A stretch of DNA of 64,000 nucleotides from Macrostomum hystrix (lineage: Eukaryota > Platyhelminthes > Macrostomidae). The notes below the pieces were generated by a model. The model was not told the origin of the DNA. It saw only the letters and a program-made list of their open reading frames with translations, and ran no database searches. Made by a program: the position numbers and the translations under genes. Every line of letters begins with the position of its first letter. Positions within the stretch are counted from its first letter, which is position 1. The DNA is taken from NCBI GenBank assembly GCA_950097015.1, contig CATNEN010000014.1, positions 248,001-312,000 of the forward strand. Reading direction: 5' to 3'. Below, piece after piece: positions 23,801-34,800 of this stretch.

Positions 23801-26531
23801 CCCCGAGAACCAGGTGGTCGGCTCCCCTCGGCCAGCTGCCGAGATGGAGGTCGCCGTCTCGCTGGTCCCCGTCGCCCAGGCGGACCGGCGGTCTGTAGAT
23901 GTTGACGATGGTCAGCGGCTTGGTGTTGTTGCTCCGCACTCTGACACTCAGACTCTCCAAAGCAGCCCCGTCAGGCAGGCGCAGCCCGGGCTCCACTCTC
24001 TCATGCTGAATCCCGCGGCGAACAAGGGTCAGGAGACCCCCATGGTGCCCTGGGTTGGCACCTCTGTGCACTTGACGCTCTCTTCTGTAGGCCGTGAAGT
24101 CCTTGAAGTCGGGGATGGGATCGTTGGGATGGAGATTCGTCTCTTGCAGCACGGTCACGTCTATCCTGTGAACATCGAGCAGCCGGCTCAACGCCGGTCC
24201 CCTCGATTTCAGGCCGTTGAGGTTGAGCTGCAGGATGTTAAGCGCTCTCTTCACTTGCTGCTGCTCCGGTCGTCTCTCGCCGCCTCTCGGCGGCCCGGGG
24301 TTCGACTCAATGCCCCCCGACAGCAGGAGCCGGCGGCGCGCCCAGTCGGGTTGGACGCCCGCCCACCCGAAAACCCGACCAGCGGGCGTGGGTGCTGGCG
24401 CTGCAGGCAGCAGCCGCCTCCTCGCTGCGTCCGTCATGGAAGCTCCCTGCCGCTAAGTCAAGTAAGTCAAGTATTTTAATCACGTAAAGATAAGTTGCCC
24501 CGGTCTTAGCAGTGAAAAAGTCTGTACGGACATAGGGCCCGCGTTGTGGAAAAGTGGAGTGGAATATAAGGGGGCGAACCAACCACCCCCTAGAGCCACG
24601 CATTTGTAATGCCACGGCTCACCTGGGGCCAGGGTAGGCATCCAAACCCACCCACACGACCCCCCGCCCCGCCACCCAAACGGAGCTTTTAATGGCCAAT
24701 CACGGCGCAGCTGAGGGAAGGGCAGTCCGAGGCGAGGGCCAAGACAGGGTGGCCCAGCCAATCAGCGCGCATCAAAACTAACAAAGGCTAAACTAGTAAC
24801 AATATAACAAGAAAGGCTTTTTAGCCTCTGCGTACCTTATACCACGTGGGGCAAGCTGTCTGCACTGCAAAGTGCACGGACCCAACACAAGTCTCACCTT
24901 TCCAGCGATGCCCACCCGTGTCTCGATCAGGCCGGACTCCATAGCTGTGGTATCAAACTCCACGGCTCCTTCTAGACTCACAGCCCGCTCCAGATCAGTA
25001 CAGCTGCCATTCACTGAGGTGGCTGTCGCCGGAAATCCAATCTGCATCCAGAAGTACTTCGCCCCGAAAGCCTGAAGCTTCTGGATCTGCAAGAGAGTGG
25101 CTACACACGCTTTGATAAGGAGTGAAGAGAAAGTGAGGATGGAGGAGTAACTTACAATGCACTCGAATCGTTTTCCTGGGAGCTCAGTGGCTGCGTCTCG
25201 CACGACAATGAAGATGCGGTAGTTATTGCGCTGCAACAGGCCGCGTATTTGTCTCATTTTTTCAACATTCAAACGGACAGAGTAGCGTTGAGCCTTACCA
25301 GTGAGCTGGAAATCGCCTCAGTCGCATCGCCACCGTAGATTACCTTCCGGTAGTTGGTCAGGTTACTTCTGGTGAGCGCTGTCTCCAGCTCCTGCGATGT
25401 CTGTTTGGAATCGGCCCATGGTTTAGTCAGTTCTGGTTTTTGCAGCATTGCATGTTTGAGTTTGAGTTTGAGTATGTCTAATTTGTTAGAAATTTTTCAA
25501 GTTAAGAAAACTTTCCAGTGAATTTTTTTCCAAAAATTAATTCCTATGTCAGACATACAAGCAATGACATTCGCAGGCTCATCGGAATCTAGACTCACAT
25601 AGAACACAGCGTCAGAATCCGAGGTCAGCAGTGCGAACCTCTTCCAGCTGTATTTCATCAGCAGCTCAATCACTGGCTGAATGAACAGGCTAGGGTTGAT
25701 GGGCAGGCGTATGAAGTACGGGTACTGCCGCTTCACGCTCAGCACTGGCAGTGTGTTGGAGTAGCCAATCTGCAGGTAATATGCGACTCAAATTTGCGGG
25801 AATCCATCTCAAATTTAAAGCATTTAATAACGAAAATTTGTCTTTGGTTGCTTCCGGGTCTCAGCAACGGGTGTAACTCTTGCAAGACCAGCGACTTTCA
25901 TCGCCATTTTCACATTTTTTACCAATCAATACTTATTCATGAGGTCGTTACTTTAGGCTGCTGTCCATTTATCATGGGTCTAATTAATAAATCAAAATAA
26001 CACAAAGACTATACTTTCGGCCCAGCCACTTCAGTGCTTCATCGCTAATCTGCCATCCCAGTCACCTGCGGAAGGTAGTAGAACCGAGCAATGTCAGCCA
26101 GAATCTGTGACTGCTCTGAAAAGGCTGGCCCAATTAACAACGCCTTGTTGGGTGGGTTCAGGTATCCATCGAATAGAGCCTTGGCCGCGCTGCCAAGCTT
26201 GTCCTGCAATGCGAACATGAAGCTGTGGTTTAGATTCCAGGGCCAGGTGTGCAGCTGAGCAACAAAGCAAATTTACCTCATCAGTCACAATCAGCTGGTA
26301 GTTGAGCTGCAAGTCGGGAAATTTGTCGCTCATGTTTTTGTTAAAGTAGGCGAACGCATATTTAAAATAATCCGCGTCCGCTACGAAAGGTGCTTTGTTT
26401 GAGACGATACAGAGAGCCGTCACCACCTGCCTAGCTGCCCCAGCCATCGGCAGGGGTGGCAGCAGCAGCAGCCGCAGCAGCAAGCTGGCTAGAAAAGCGG
26501 CCGCGCTTTTTGTAAAACTTTTTTTTAACAT
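11863..26531 (-). CDS. GABBR2: GABA-B receptor subunit 2-like class C GPCR, 14 exons
   Basis: Metabotropic GABA receptor subunit at the plasma membrane, expected to pair with subunit 1 and couple to Gi/o. Exons on -: 26531-26277, 26203-26066, 25769-25599, 25400-25299, 25230-25156, 25086-24898, 15034-14798, 14672-14609, 14498-14421, 14224-13842, 13761-13639, 13475-13382, 12718-12480, 11982-11863. All phases close and give 755 residues. A signal peptide (LASLLLRLLLLPPLPMAGAA) is followed by a periplasmic-binding-like domain (QYPYFIRLP, FDTVLAAALALNKT, GRVRFDDRGDRLSIIRFYQL) and seven TM helices with subunit-2-like signatures: RLIKMSSPLVNN, GYSTAFGAMLAKTWWVH, FAWETRSV, ALNDSK-like VNDSKKIG. The tail after TM7 is only about 39 residues, with no long coiled coil. 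Intron 6 (about 9.9 kb) contains two retrotransposons; the other introns are short and lack minisatellites. Exon 4's acceptor is slightly uncertain (GAG further in is an alternative). Confidence 0.93.
16139..16420 (+). repeat. 97-bp tandem units, about 3, in LINE 5' region
   Basis: GGTACCTCT recurs at about 16139, 16236 and 16333 with similar following sequence (GCGGCCAGTCCGCA in each). Tandem 5'UTR units are common promoters in LINEs; here that role is inferred. Confidence 0.7.
16636..16923 (+). pseudogene. ORF1 remnant of decayed LINE
   Basis: Starts MASSQLSAPTEDTTVPKVTN and continues with a Pro/Ala-rich, then basic segment for about 95 residues before a stop. No zinc knuckle remains, and the endonuclease's N-terminal half is also missing just downstream, so a deletion probably fused these parts. 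Confidence 0.45.
16934..20344 (+). pseudogene. ORF2 remnant: endonuclease, reverse transcriptase, RNase H
   Basis: 16934-17359 keeps the C-terminal endonuclease motifs GDVNSHYTHWGS and SLSDHRFI. RT pieces lie in at least three frames: 17841-18180 (KTPGPDGIYPTFLHEAVKNG), 18240-18540 (HAFRAGRSTESALH and FLDIEGAFDNV, then a stop), 18541-18710 (GGPQGGVLTPLLWN, GYADDGTAI, then a stop). 18726-20015 is the longest open piece (429 codons) with the thumb region and RNase H catalytic residues. 20003-20344 has the zinc knuckle. At least four breaks; not functional. Confidence 0.8.
20427..24437 (-). CDS. LINE polyprotein: 2A-like motif, endonuclease, RT, RNase H, zinc knuckle
   Basis: 1336 residues without interruption. 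Residues 37-49 are LLLSGGIESNPGP, a 2A-like ribosome-skipping motif with G where D is usual. Then an AP endonuclease (LNILQLNLNGLKSRG, VTVLQETNLHP, VLGDVNAHGSWD, GSDHLPLLLTV), reverse transcriptase (KSYRPISLLSCIGKLLE, TAMDFKAAFD, GVPQGSPLSPLLF, VQYADDLTV), an RNase H region (IWTDGAAEEG, SAEAAAAAAGLQAAW, WIPGHAGLHLNEEADSLARE) and a C-terminal CPHCQAPVENTEHFLLDC knuckle. The endonuclease nicks target DNA and the RT copies the RNA there. The third RNase H acidic residue, normally in an SDS-like motif, is not obvious (WLQRPERCQDD in its place), so that activity may be weakened. Confidence 0.92.
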   Translation of the reverse strand: MTDAARRRLLPAAPAPTPAGRVFGWAGVQPDWARRRLLLSGGIESNPGPPRGGERRPEQQQVKRALNILQLNLNGLKSRGPALSRLLDVHRIDVTVLQETNLHPNDPIPDFKDFTAYRRERQVHRGANPGHHGGLLTLVRRGIQHERVEPGLRLPDGAALESLSVRVRSNNTKPLTIVNIYRPPVRLGDGDQRDGDLHLGSWPRGADHLVLGDVNAHGSWDPECDPDDLGENLDDWLAGQGWLALNDGSPTRFSATGVGTAPDVALGHASWAGKAIWQVLDPVGSDHLPLLLTVQYVAPQGRRARTHLNIKRADWPKFQAEVDSRFAGWDASRFFSLELANRSFTSMVLESAAKSIPRGSVAKAKSWWSAECRAAHANLRETLERLRSDPGNAEKVAAYRLARIEAERTFRAAKAEAWRTFVSKLDARTPDTKVWQVIRALDGNVRLPLPDSPLVHNGRTAHSDKEKAEMAAATYAEASRLRVPKADQSAARAEVRRAIAAGQHEDAAAAPFQLAELQEAIRRSEGKAPGGDEVHPELLKRLPSSGLVALLTLLNRSWVEAKLPSAWRRATIVPAVKKGKNKGDPKSYRPISLLSCIGKLLESMVQRRLAVWAELHGLIPDEQAGFRTGRSTIDCVAQIAQPAFDSLQEQPMHRSMVTAMDFKAAFDRTWRLGTLRELARARAPARVLRWVRAFLSDRRATVRWESAESRCRVLKEGVPQGSPLSPLLFVIATSTLPAAVKAAAPESRPVQYADDLTVNASGKSAAEAAELSQTAIDAVASWCKDHQFELAPDKTEALLVTTHPGEIKGKAPVQLTVGGQQIALSSTVKILGVHLDSQLTFAEHAQSAAATIRRRLIALRAVAGRTWGAEARTLRQLYCSYVRPAGLYCAEVWWSFLAPTHRQRLERLNAEAARIITGVGAGARSLALTTDAELLSLGPICEEKAAALLTRCRQFPAAHPLGGLAQEPCTARRLKARGGGLRPSWRDTAKQVLRGCGCRRSADNPEERVPVTMLPRPWRGTAVSFVCTPNTKREDPEWRRRQEALITLDNLHQKDPPDLQIWTDGAAEEGVRNGGGGYVIRRRAPGPDVNGSVATGRLTCSTSAEAAAAAAGLQAAWELLEGQTHRTIWLQRPERCQDDHGAAQAVALLHKLAEKHRLTVIWIPGHAGLHLNEEADSLAREGCALPQEGARASAGAIQAAVRRQSVVRAKAQYEAEVPAEHPHRRCGGRPLPPSNRRRRDQEVALYQLRANRAPFLRDTLHRWGRVESPVCPHCQAPVENTEHFLLDCPRWEEERRCFEGIGSMSLLQEHPERVLDFLEATGALARPLYGLWPRGQ
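24291..24329 (-). other. 2A-like ribosome-skipping motif near ORF start
   Basis: Encodes LLLSGGIESNPGP at residues 37-49 of the LINE ORF. Canonical 2A ends DxExNPG|P; here the D is G. Separation would fall between G48 and P49, releasing a short leader from the replicase. Confidence 0.6.
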
Positions 26532-28820
26532 TCGGTTGGGCTCATGAGGGACTTTGAGAATCTGGTGAGCTTTAGCAGCTCTATATAGCGGCTAGTAAGA
26601 TTTTGTTTAGCTCCGAAAACTAAGGTAAAGGCGAAAGAAAAACTCCCCGATTTTAAGTCTGAGTCGAGTCTGCCGACTTCCGATTGGTTGCTTGGCAGAT
26701 CTAAACAGCAGCAGCAGCAGCAAATTTCTTCAAAGAATCCCGCGCAGCCATGCATATTCTTACGTTCTTATGAGAAATTTCATGAAGAGTTTTCATTGTG
26801 GCTTTGAAAAGTTTGTTCCAACAGAGTAAATAATAATGTAAATTTATGAGCACGCTGCGTCTGCTCAAGTTGATAGTTACTGTAAGTTTCAAACCAAAAA
26901 ACCTTCCCTCTTTACATATCTCTCTCTTTCTACGCTCCCAAGGAGAACTACGCTGAGAAGGAGAACGTGTTCTGTATCGTGTCTCCCGAGCTCCCTATGG
27001 GGGCATCTTCTGGGCGTTCTCTTCAAGGAAATACTTCGATTAGCTCAAGGGATGCCGCTACCCACATAGCAACGCGAGCAGCCGTGGGGGCTGGGAAATC
27101 CAGTGGGAAGGTGCACATGGCAGAGTTCACGGCTCCGGACTCTGCACGTCGAGGCCAAAGCGATACATGGGTTTCATGAGTTAAAGGACATTGATCAGAC
27201 ATGAAGCTGGGGCATAGCCTGGCCCAGCCTGTCATTGCCGTCCAGTTTGATACGCCTGTGTCGCGAATCACGGCTCTGGTAGCTGACCTGGCGACAAGTG
27301 GCGGTGGCGGAGGGAGGCAGGGCGGCGGCAACCTCATGGCCTGGGGCATGCATGGGTGGTCCTATAATACTGCTATTAAATGTAGTCAATCGCGCAGGAA
27401 AAGCGCTGCCTGAATCCCGGTGGGCTAATTACATTAAATAGCAGCGTTGAATAAACCGTAACACTAGTCAGAAGTATATGCCGACACCTCAAGCAAATCA
27501 TTTCAAACAACTGGGGTATATCGGCCAAATATACAAGCGCGTAATCGCTACGTCTATAAATTTTATGGTAGATTTTAATGCATGGGATTTCTCTTAAATT
27601 GCCAACCTGTATGCGTAAGCTGCATGCTTACGTCACCTGTCGAATTCTGAAGGCTGCTGGCTGCTCTGTGCTCTAAGTAATTGTGCCTTAACAAATCAAC
27701 TTCACAAAAAGGAGCTGTAATTAACTGCATGCATCTGCATGGTGGCGCAGTCAAATGCGATTAAAAAAGGTATTTAGCTGCCTGTATTTAAAAATATAGG
27801 CTGAAGCGAAGCCCCGTTTAGGGCCATTTTGGCCATTTTGGTAATTTATAGCTATAGCCCACGTGCAAATTAACTTTTTTTGCTAATCGCTCCTCCGATC
27901 GCAAGGAAAATTGCGATGCTAGTCAGCAATGCAGCGATTGATGCATCTATAGCATCTCTATTAGCATCTCTTTGCTAAATTGCTGCATGAAGTTTAGCCA
28001 GGTGGATGTTTTTTGCACCGCCGCGGCTGCTTCTGCTTCACTTTACCTCACAGGCAACGCTTTAACAGGCAACTCGACCTTGCTGAGAAAGAAAGAAATA
28101 TACTATACGCTCGTACCATGCATATGTAATTTAGAAAGCCAACGTTTTTCTTCGGAGCCTAACTAATTATAGTATTTATTCGTATAGCAGAAATAATTGT
28201 TCTTGGCAAACTGATATAAATAAAATAATAAACTTTGGTGAAGGTGAACTGCCTTTAGCGACATCGAATTCCCTATCAAAGCCGACGTATATATATAGTA
28301 GGCCTATAGGTATATATATTTGTAGGAATTGGGGGGGACAGCGAGGCCATAACCCGCACTTTTTAAAGCGAGGGGCCAGTGCAGTATTGGTATCTGGCCA
28401 ATCCACATTTTTAGTCCGAAATGTAGACATTTTAAATTATTTTTTTTCACTTTTTTGGTTTTCGCCACTTAGCATGAATGCATGTGATTTTACAAATTTA
28501 CATAAAATAACAAATTAAAAGGGGGCCCTTATATGATAGAAACTTTAGTTTAGTTGTTTTATGGTTACATATTAGCTCGTCACACCTATGTGGCGCTTCA
28601 GTTTCAATAGATTTTCCATTGTAGTCCTAACTGTGCATTTCGGTTATTCAGAAAAACATGTTCGTTATTTACGAGAAAATAGAAATAGTTGTGGTTGGTA
28701 ATAACACGTAAAAACTTGACTGGGTTTCACTGCACCCATTTATTTTACGATTTGCTTCGATAAATTCATTATTATTCTCTTTTCGAAGACTTTTGAAACT
28801 TAATAGCAATCGTCATCACG
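26532..28820. other. Spacer between divergent GABBR2 and TRIC genes
   Basis: Holds the upstream regions of two divergent genes. A more GC-rich block at about 26930-27420 is open on both strands but gives no recognisable protein or phase-consistent splice pair. The remainder is AT-rich with nothing identified. Confidence 0.5.
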
Positions 28821-31800
28821 ATGGATCTGGACTTGGATCACTATTTTCCCTTTAGTGAAGTGTCCGAGACACTGCAACGTGTCAAAATGTATCCATATTT
28901 CGACATTTCTCATTACATTTTAATGTGTCTTCTTGTTAAAGAAGATACACCGCAGCTGGGTAAGTCGACCAGATGAGATAATTGGAATTTTTTCTTAAAA
29001 AAGCTACTTTATTTTCTTCTAAATTTGTTCATCATTTTAAGTGTTCTACTATTTTACTAATTTAATAATGGCTCTTAATAATACTTAATAATACTTAATA
29101 ATACACCTAAATAACTTAATGAATACTTTATCTCATGAGTGAAAATTAGCTATTGTTCATGACTTTATACCAGCACAACTAACATATTTCTTGCCATTAG
29201 AACTTTGGGGGGGCTTGTGCTAGAATATTTCTATAAGACATATTCATTCCATAATAAAAGGCAATTCACAATTTTTATGTGACTTAGTTATAAGAAAGCA
29301 TTGAGTTTGTATAATCTAATAGCAATAGCAAAAATATAAGCTAGTCAAAAATTCCTCTACAAGTTTTTTTATTAGTGTGTTTTTATTTTACTAACCAATG
29401 TTTCATATTAATCCCAGATTAGGTGGCTCTGTTATTACCTGTTTGTAGTAGTTCTAGTAGTCCTAAAACTCTAAAGTCTTGTCATTTTGGATTACTGCAT
29501 AATCGCCCATAAACTAGCCTCATTTCACTTAGCAAGGATAAATCAGGTTCATGATTCAAATCGTGTGCTTTTTGAAATAAATTATTTCGAGTTGTTGTAT
29601 AAAATATGCACTATCAAACCAACACTTCCTCTCTTTTTTTTCAGGTACTTCAACATTTTCAAGAAATCATCCATTCGCATCCTGGCTTGCTAGCATGTTG
29701 ATGTGCTTTGCTGGCACCATCATTGGCAATGGTTTGACTGGCGATCCATTAATTGTGCCATTTCAAAACCACAGGGATCTTCTGGTGGCTTCTATTGTCT
29801 GGTAAGCGTGGCATATGATTGACGAGTAGTTAAATAATAAAAGGGAAATGGAAACAAAATTACGAAGATGTTTTTCGTGACTTCTCCAGGAAGCGTCGGA
29901 TACCAAACAGTTTGAGATGATCTTAATTTAAATAAGTAATGAGCTACTTTTAAAGAAGTTTCCTCGAAAAACATTCTTTGTCTTCTCATCCTGCATTTAT
30001 TGGTTACAGCTGAAACATGCCAGTAATAAATTTAGCACTATATCTCGCACCCTAGTGTGTAAGGTGTGTTTATTTTGGTTCAAGCAACTACTCTGTTGCA
30101 CATTATCATCTCCAGGACACTGGCGAGAGCGCCTCAGCTAGCCAATATAGCTTACAATATGAGTGTATTTCCCGCTGAGGGACCAGCTGAGTTTAAGTGT
30201 TCATCGTTCAGCCCAACCCTTAGCAGACAGTCTCTTGAAATCAATTCCAACTTCAACGACTACAGTTCAAGTAATGCGAGCTAATTTTCTGCTCTCATGA
30301 AGCCACTTAACTGCGCTGCTCCAGGTACGTCATAAACTACTCCCCATTCGACCTGGTCTACAAAACAGCCAAGTTCGCGCCAGTTCATCTGCTCATCTGC
30401 CTGCTTAAAGAGGTTCAGAGGACGCGCAAGGTTTTCGATGGAGTGGCTGCGGGCGTGCGACTCTATCCTAAGGCCTACCTGCTCAATGTACTGATCGGTC
30501 TCGTGAAAGGTAGGTGTCAGCATTTAATACTTGAGTTGGAAAGTATCAGCTAGATTCCATGTAGTAGAAGGCTACACCTAAAACATTTAGCTGAGACTAA
30601 AACTTTAAGAGTCGCCAATTCAGATCCTCCATTGGCGAGGCTGACTCGGCGGAAATTTTTGTTCACACCAAAGTTCTCTTGTGGGTTTTAGGCCCTATAT
30701 AGGCTTCATCAATACGAAGTTCCAACAGGAAAAATCATTAATTTGCTCTTAAGTAACTACAGACAAGGACCAGTAGACCCCCCAAGGGAGGAAAACTTCC
30801 CTGACTTTCCTTCGCCCCAAATTTCCCCCGCGCGTTGACCTTATCATCGCACGCGGGTGGTGTGCAGGCCCTCTCAGCACTCCGACCTTCAGCCTCTCTC
30901 CACCTTGACTTTCCACGATCGCTCGTAAGGCTTTGTTGCATGAATTCAAAGCGTGTGCGGATTTTTCTCTGGAGGGAGGCTAGCAGCAGAAATTGGGAGA
31001 TATTGATTGCTTGCGAGCTCTTTTCACTGAAGGGGAAGAAGCTTGGTAAGGGATCCCGTGCACCGAGTTCCAAGCCATCTGCCCTGCGGCAATGCCTGGC
31101 AGTTGTGACTGCTTAGTGCCACTAGTGCCCCATATAGAGGTTTTTTCCTGCAGATCGTTCAGCAGACACCTAAAATCCTGCCGCCCCCCCTCAATACGGC
31201 TGTGCACTTTAGGCTGCTTGATCTTCTCGATTCCTAAAATCCTGCCGCCCCCCCTCAATACGGCTGTGCACTTTAGGCTGCTTGATCTCGATTCCTAAAA
31301 TCCTGCCGCCCCCCCTCAATACGGCTGTGCACTTTAGGCTGCTTGATCTCGATTCCTAAAATCCTGCCGCCCCCCCTCAATACGGCTGTGCACTTTAGGC
31401 TGCTTGATCTTCTCGATTCCTAAAATCCTGCCGCCCCCCCTCAATACGGCTGTGCACTTTAGGCTGCTTGATCTCGATTCCTAAAATCCTGCCGCCCCCC
31501 CTCAATACGGCTGTGCACTTTAGGCTGCTTGATCTCGATTCCTAAAATCCTGCCGCCCCCCCTCAATACGGCTGTGCACTTTAGGCTGCTTGATCTCGAT
31601 TCCTAAAATCCTGCCGCCCCCCCTCAATACGGCTGTGCACTTTAGGCTGCTTGATCTCGATTCCTAAAATCCTGCCGCCCCCCTCAATACGGCTGTGCAC
31701 TTTAGGCTGCTTGATCTCGATTCCTAAAATCCTGCCGCCCCCCCTCAATACGGCTGTGCACTTTAGGCTGCTTGATCTCGATTCCTAAAATCCTGCCGCC

Positions 31801-34800
31801 CCCCCTCAATACGGCTGTGCACTTTAGGCTGCTTGATCTCGATTCCTAAAATCCTGCCGCCCCCCCTCAATACGGCTGTGCACTTTAGGCTGCTTGATCT
31901 CGATTCCTAAAATCCTGCCGCCCCCCCTCAATACGGCTGTGCACTTTAGGCTGCTTGATCTCGATTCCTAAAATCCTGCCGCCCCCCCTCAATACGGCTG
32001 TGCACTTTAGGCTGCTTGATCTCGATTCCTAAAATCCTGCCGCCCCCCTCAATACGGCTGTGCACTTTAGGCTGCTTGATCTCGATTCCTAAAATCCTGC
32101 CGCCCCCCCTCAATACGGCTGTGCACTTTAGGCTGCTTGATCTCGATTCCTAAAATCCTGCCGCCCCCCCTCAATACGGCTGCGCACTTTAGGCTGCTTG
32201 ATCTCGATTTGCGTTTCTCTGCCTGTCCGGGCACCCACGCTTTGGCCACGCTTTGGTCATGCAGCTGCCGTTTATTTTTAGCATTGCTTAACTATCGCAT
32301 TGTCACTCTATAAGATTGTGTAAATATCAGCATTCTTCAGCCCTAGACCAGCCTGATTTATTGATTTCGAGTCGTCTGTCGTGTGCAGACCAGCATACCT
32401 GACTCGCATTTTGCCCGTTCTATAGAGCTGCGTATCTCTGAGTTCGAACGGGATGAATTTTATACGAGTACTACCGAGATGGGAGCTAACATGAAACTTG
32501 TCTTACAACGACTCTATAGTACGAGCTAACTTTTGTTAGCGGTGACAGCTAGCCCGTTAAAAACGTGTTTGCCGTGCACGCATTGAAGTGTCTTAATTGC
32601 ACATCGTAGCCACACGCAGCTTGAAATGTGTCGCTTCACCGCCACCTACGCGCACTGAACGAACCTCCTCCCTGACCCTCCGCTGATAGCTAACGGCAGT
32701 CCTGTGATACTTCCGCTCTCCCGACTCGTCACTGGCCAGTTCCGACCGCAGCCGATGGGACCATTCTCAGTGTAAGAATGACTGCTGTGGCAGTCTCGGT
32801 CAGTGTACTAGTGCATTGCAAACAGGAACCTTGGTGCCATTGTGCTAGTCATTAACGCAGTGCTTTATTCTAATCAATAAGCCTGCCACCGAATTTTAAG
32901 CCTTTTTTGCCACTTGTGTCTTTCTCAATTAACTATTCATATTTTATGGTGATTGAATCACACAGAGAGCATCTAACCGTGAAGCTGACATGATAGAAAG
33001 GTTCTTATTAATTCTGCGCGCGTTTCATACCTACTCACAGTAGCAACTAAAGCTTGTTGTCACCCCCACTATTTGCAATGAAAAAAGGCACCGGCTCGGC
33101 TGAGATGAAACTCTTTGAACGCCTGATTCGTGGAGTCTGGCTGCCCGCAGCCAGCGAGCTGCTGAGGCCCTCTGCGTAAGATTTAGGGCTAAGCAAAGCT
33201 GACTGTAGTAGCTGAGCGAAGCACAATAGACCATTGACTCTTGCTGGGGAGGCTGCATGCCATTCGTTTGAGCTTGTTAGGTTATGCATGTGCAGTGCAA
33301 CTGTATATACTCCTTTATACTCCTTCAGGGCTCGGCTGACCTATTGAGTTTAAGCAATATATCATATAATTCTATAAGACAACGAGTGGTTGAAGCTGCT
33401 TGAAGCTGAGTACTGCTGAAGCTGAGTAAATATGCTGTGTACTGCGCTCATGGATTTCAATGATTTAATTTCTGCAAAATAACACATCCCTATTCTACCT
33501 GAATTTACTCGTAGGATGATCGCATTGTCTCTTTATAATAAACTGTGTTATCGAGTGGTGTCAATACGAATTAACAGTTCCAGCTCCTTTATTTTGTGTT
33601 ATCGAGTGGTGTCAATATGAATTAACAGTTCCAGCTCCTTTATTTTGTGTTATCGAGTGATGTCAATATGAATTAACAGTTCCAGCTCCTTTATTTTGTG
33701 TTATCGAGTGGTGCCAATACGAATTAACAGTTCCAGCTCCTTTATTTTGTGTTATCGAGTGGTTTCAATATGAATTAATAGTTCCAGCTCCTTTATTTTG
33801 TGTTATCGAGTGGTGTCAATACGAATTAACAGTTCCAGCTCCTTTATTTTGTGTTATCGAGTGGTGTCAATATGAATTAATAGTTCCAGCTCCTTTATTT
33901 TGCTCCTACTTAGTTGATTTCAGCACTCGATCAGCATGCATTTTACGCTAGGTTTTAGCATTACCGTGACCTTAATGTCAGTTATATGTACTGCTTCAAG
34001 CTGCTTCGTGTGCTTTGTGCCTTTGGTATTTTTGAGGGTGGGTGCAACTGTGTGATGTCTTTGAAGTATCATTATTAGCGCCTTATCTAGAACTCTTCAC
34101 CTTATTTTGTTTTCAGCACCACCAAGGCCTGCCTGGTGGTTGCCATCGCCTTCCTGATGGAGCACACAGGCCAGCTGCAGCAGCAGTATCACAATCATGT
34201 CTACCTTGGTGCCGCTTCGTTCTTTGTGCTGCTCAGGTGAGTCTATATAACTGGATAATTTAAAAATAATTGATTGCACCTGCCCCAATTGGGCCAAATG
34301 TGCAGCCGACAGCACAGCCGCAGCTATTGCGCGGCGCATCTGAAGAAGCTGCGTACGGCTGTTGAGACCATGGACTGAAGGGACGCAACACCCACCCTCA
34401 ATTACCCAGCTTATGCTGGTACCCATTTAACAGCTGGGTGAACTGAAGCAATGCAAAGTTAAGTGTCTTGCTAAAATACTCAAATTGTTCAAGTGGAGCC
34501 GGGAATCTCCTGAAACTCCAGACCTTAAAGTCCTAAGTCCGACGCTCTAACCACGAGGCTACAGTTAACCTCTTGAGTCTTGGGAGTTGATGATGAATGG
34601 TAAATGACTGCACTGATTAGTGAGTGACTGAAGTCCAGAGTCGACCTGCCCCTCGAACCAGTAGCTAGCAAGCTACTGGGCACAGTTGATCCGTTCGCCC
34701 CCCTGAGTCCACCCTGCCCCTCAAACAACAGGCTGGCTAGCAAGCTACTGGGCACAGTTGATCCGTTCGCCCCCCTGAGTCCACCTTGCCCATCAAACCA

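Larger units (their letters stand above)
20405..24790 (-). mobile_element. Apparently intact APE-type LINE with RNase H, in GABBR2 intron 6
   Basis: Same orientation as the host gene GABBR2. A single open reading frame fills most of it (24437-20427). About 350 bp upstream of the ORF (24438-24790) looks like a GC-rich 5'UTR, and the 3' end is at a short CT/GA microsatellite near 20412-20428. No separate ORF1 was found. Lack of stops suggests a young insertion. Exact ends and target duplications were not resolved. Confidence 0.82.

Noticed and set aside
21258-24479. Long + strand ORFs (388 and 253 codons)
   Set aside because: GC-rich antisense shadows of the intact LINE ORF; no motif on this strand.
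26967-27413. Two + ORFs and a - ORF in the GABBR2/TRIC spacer
   Set aside because: No family resemblance and no consistent splice structure; both strands are open because of base composition.
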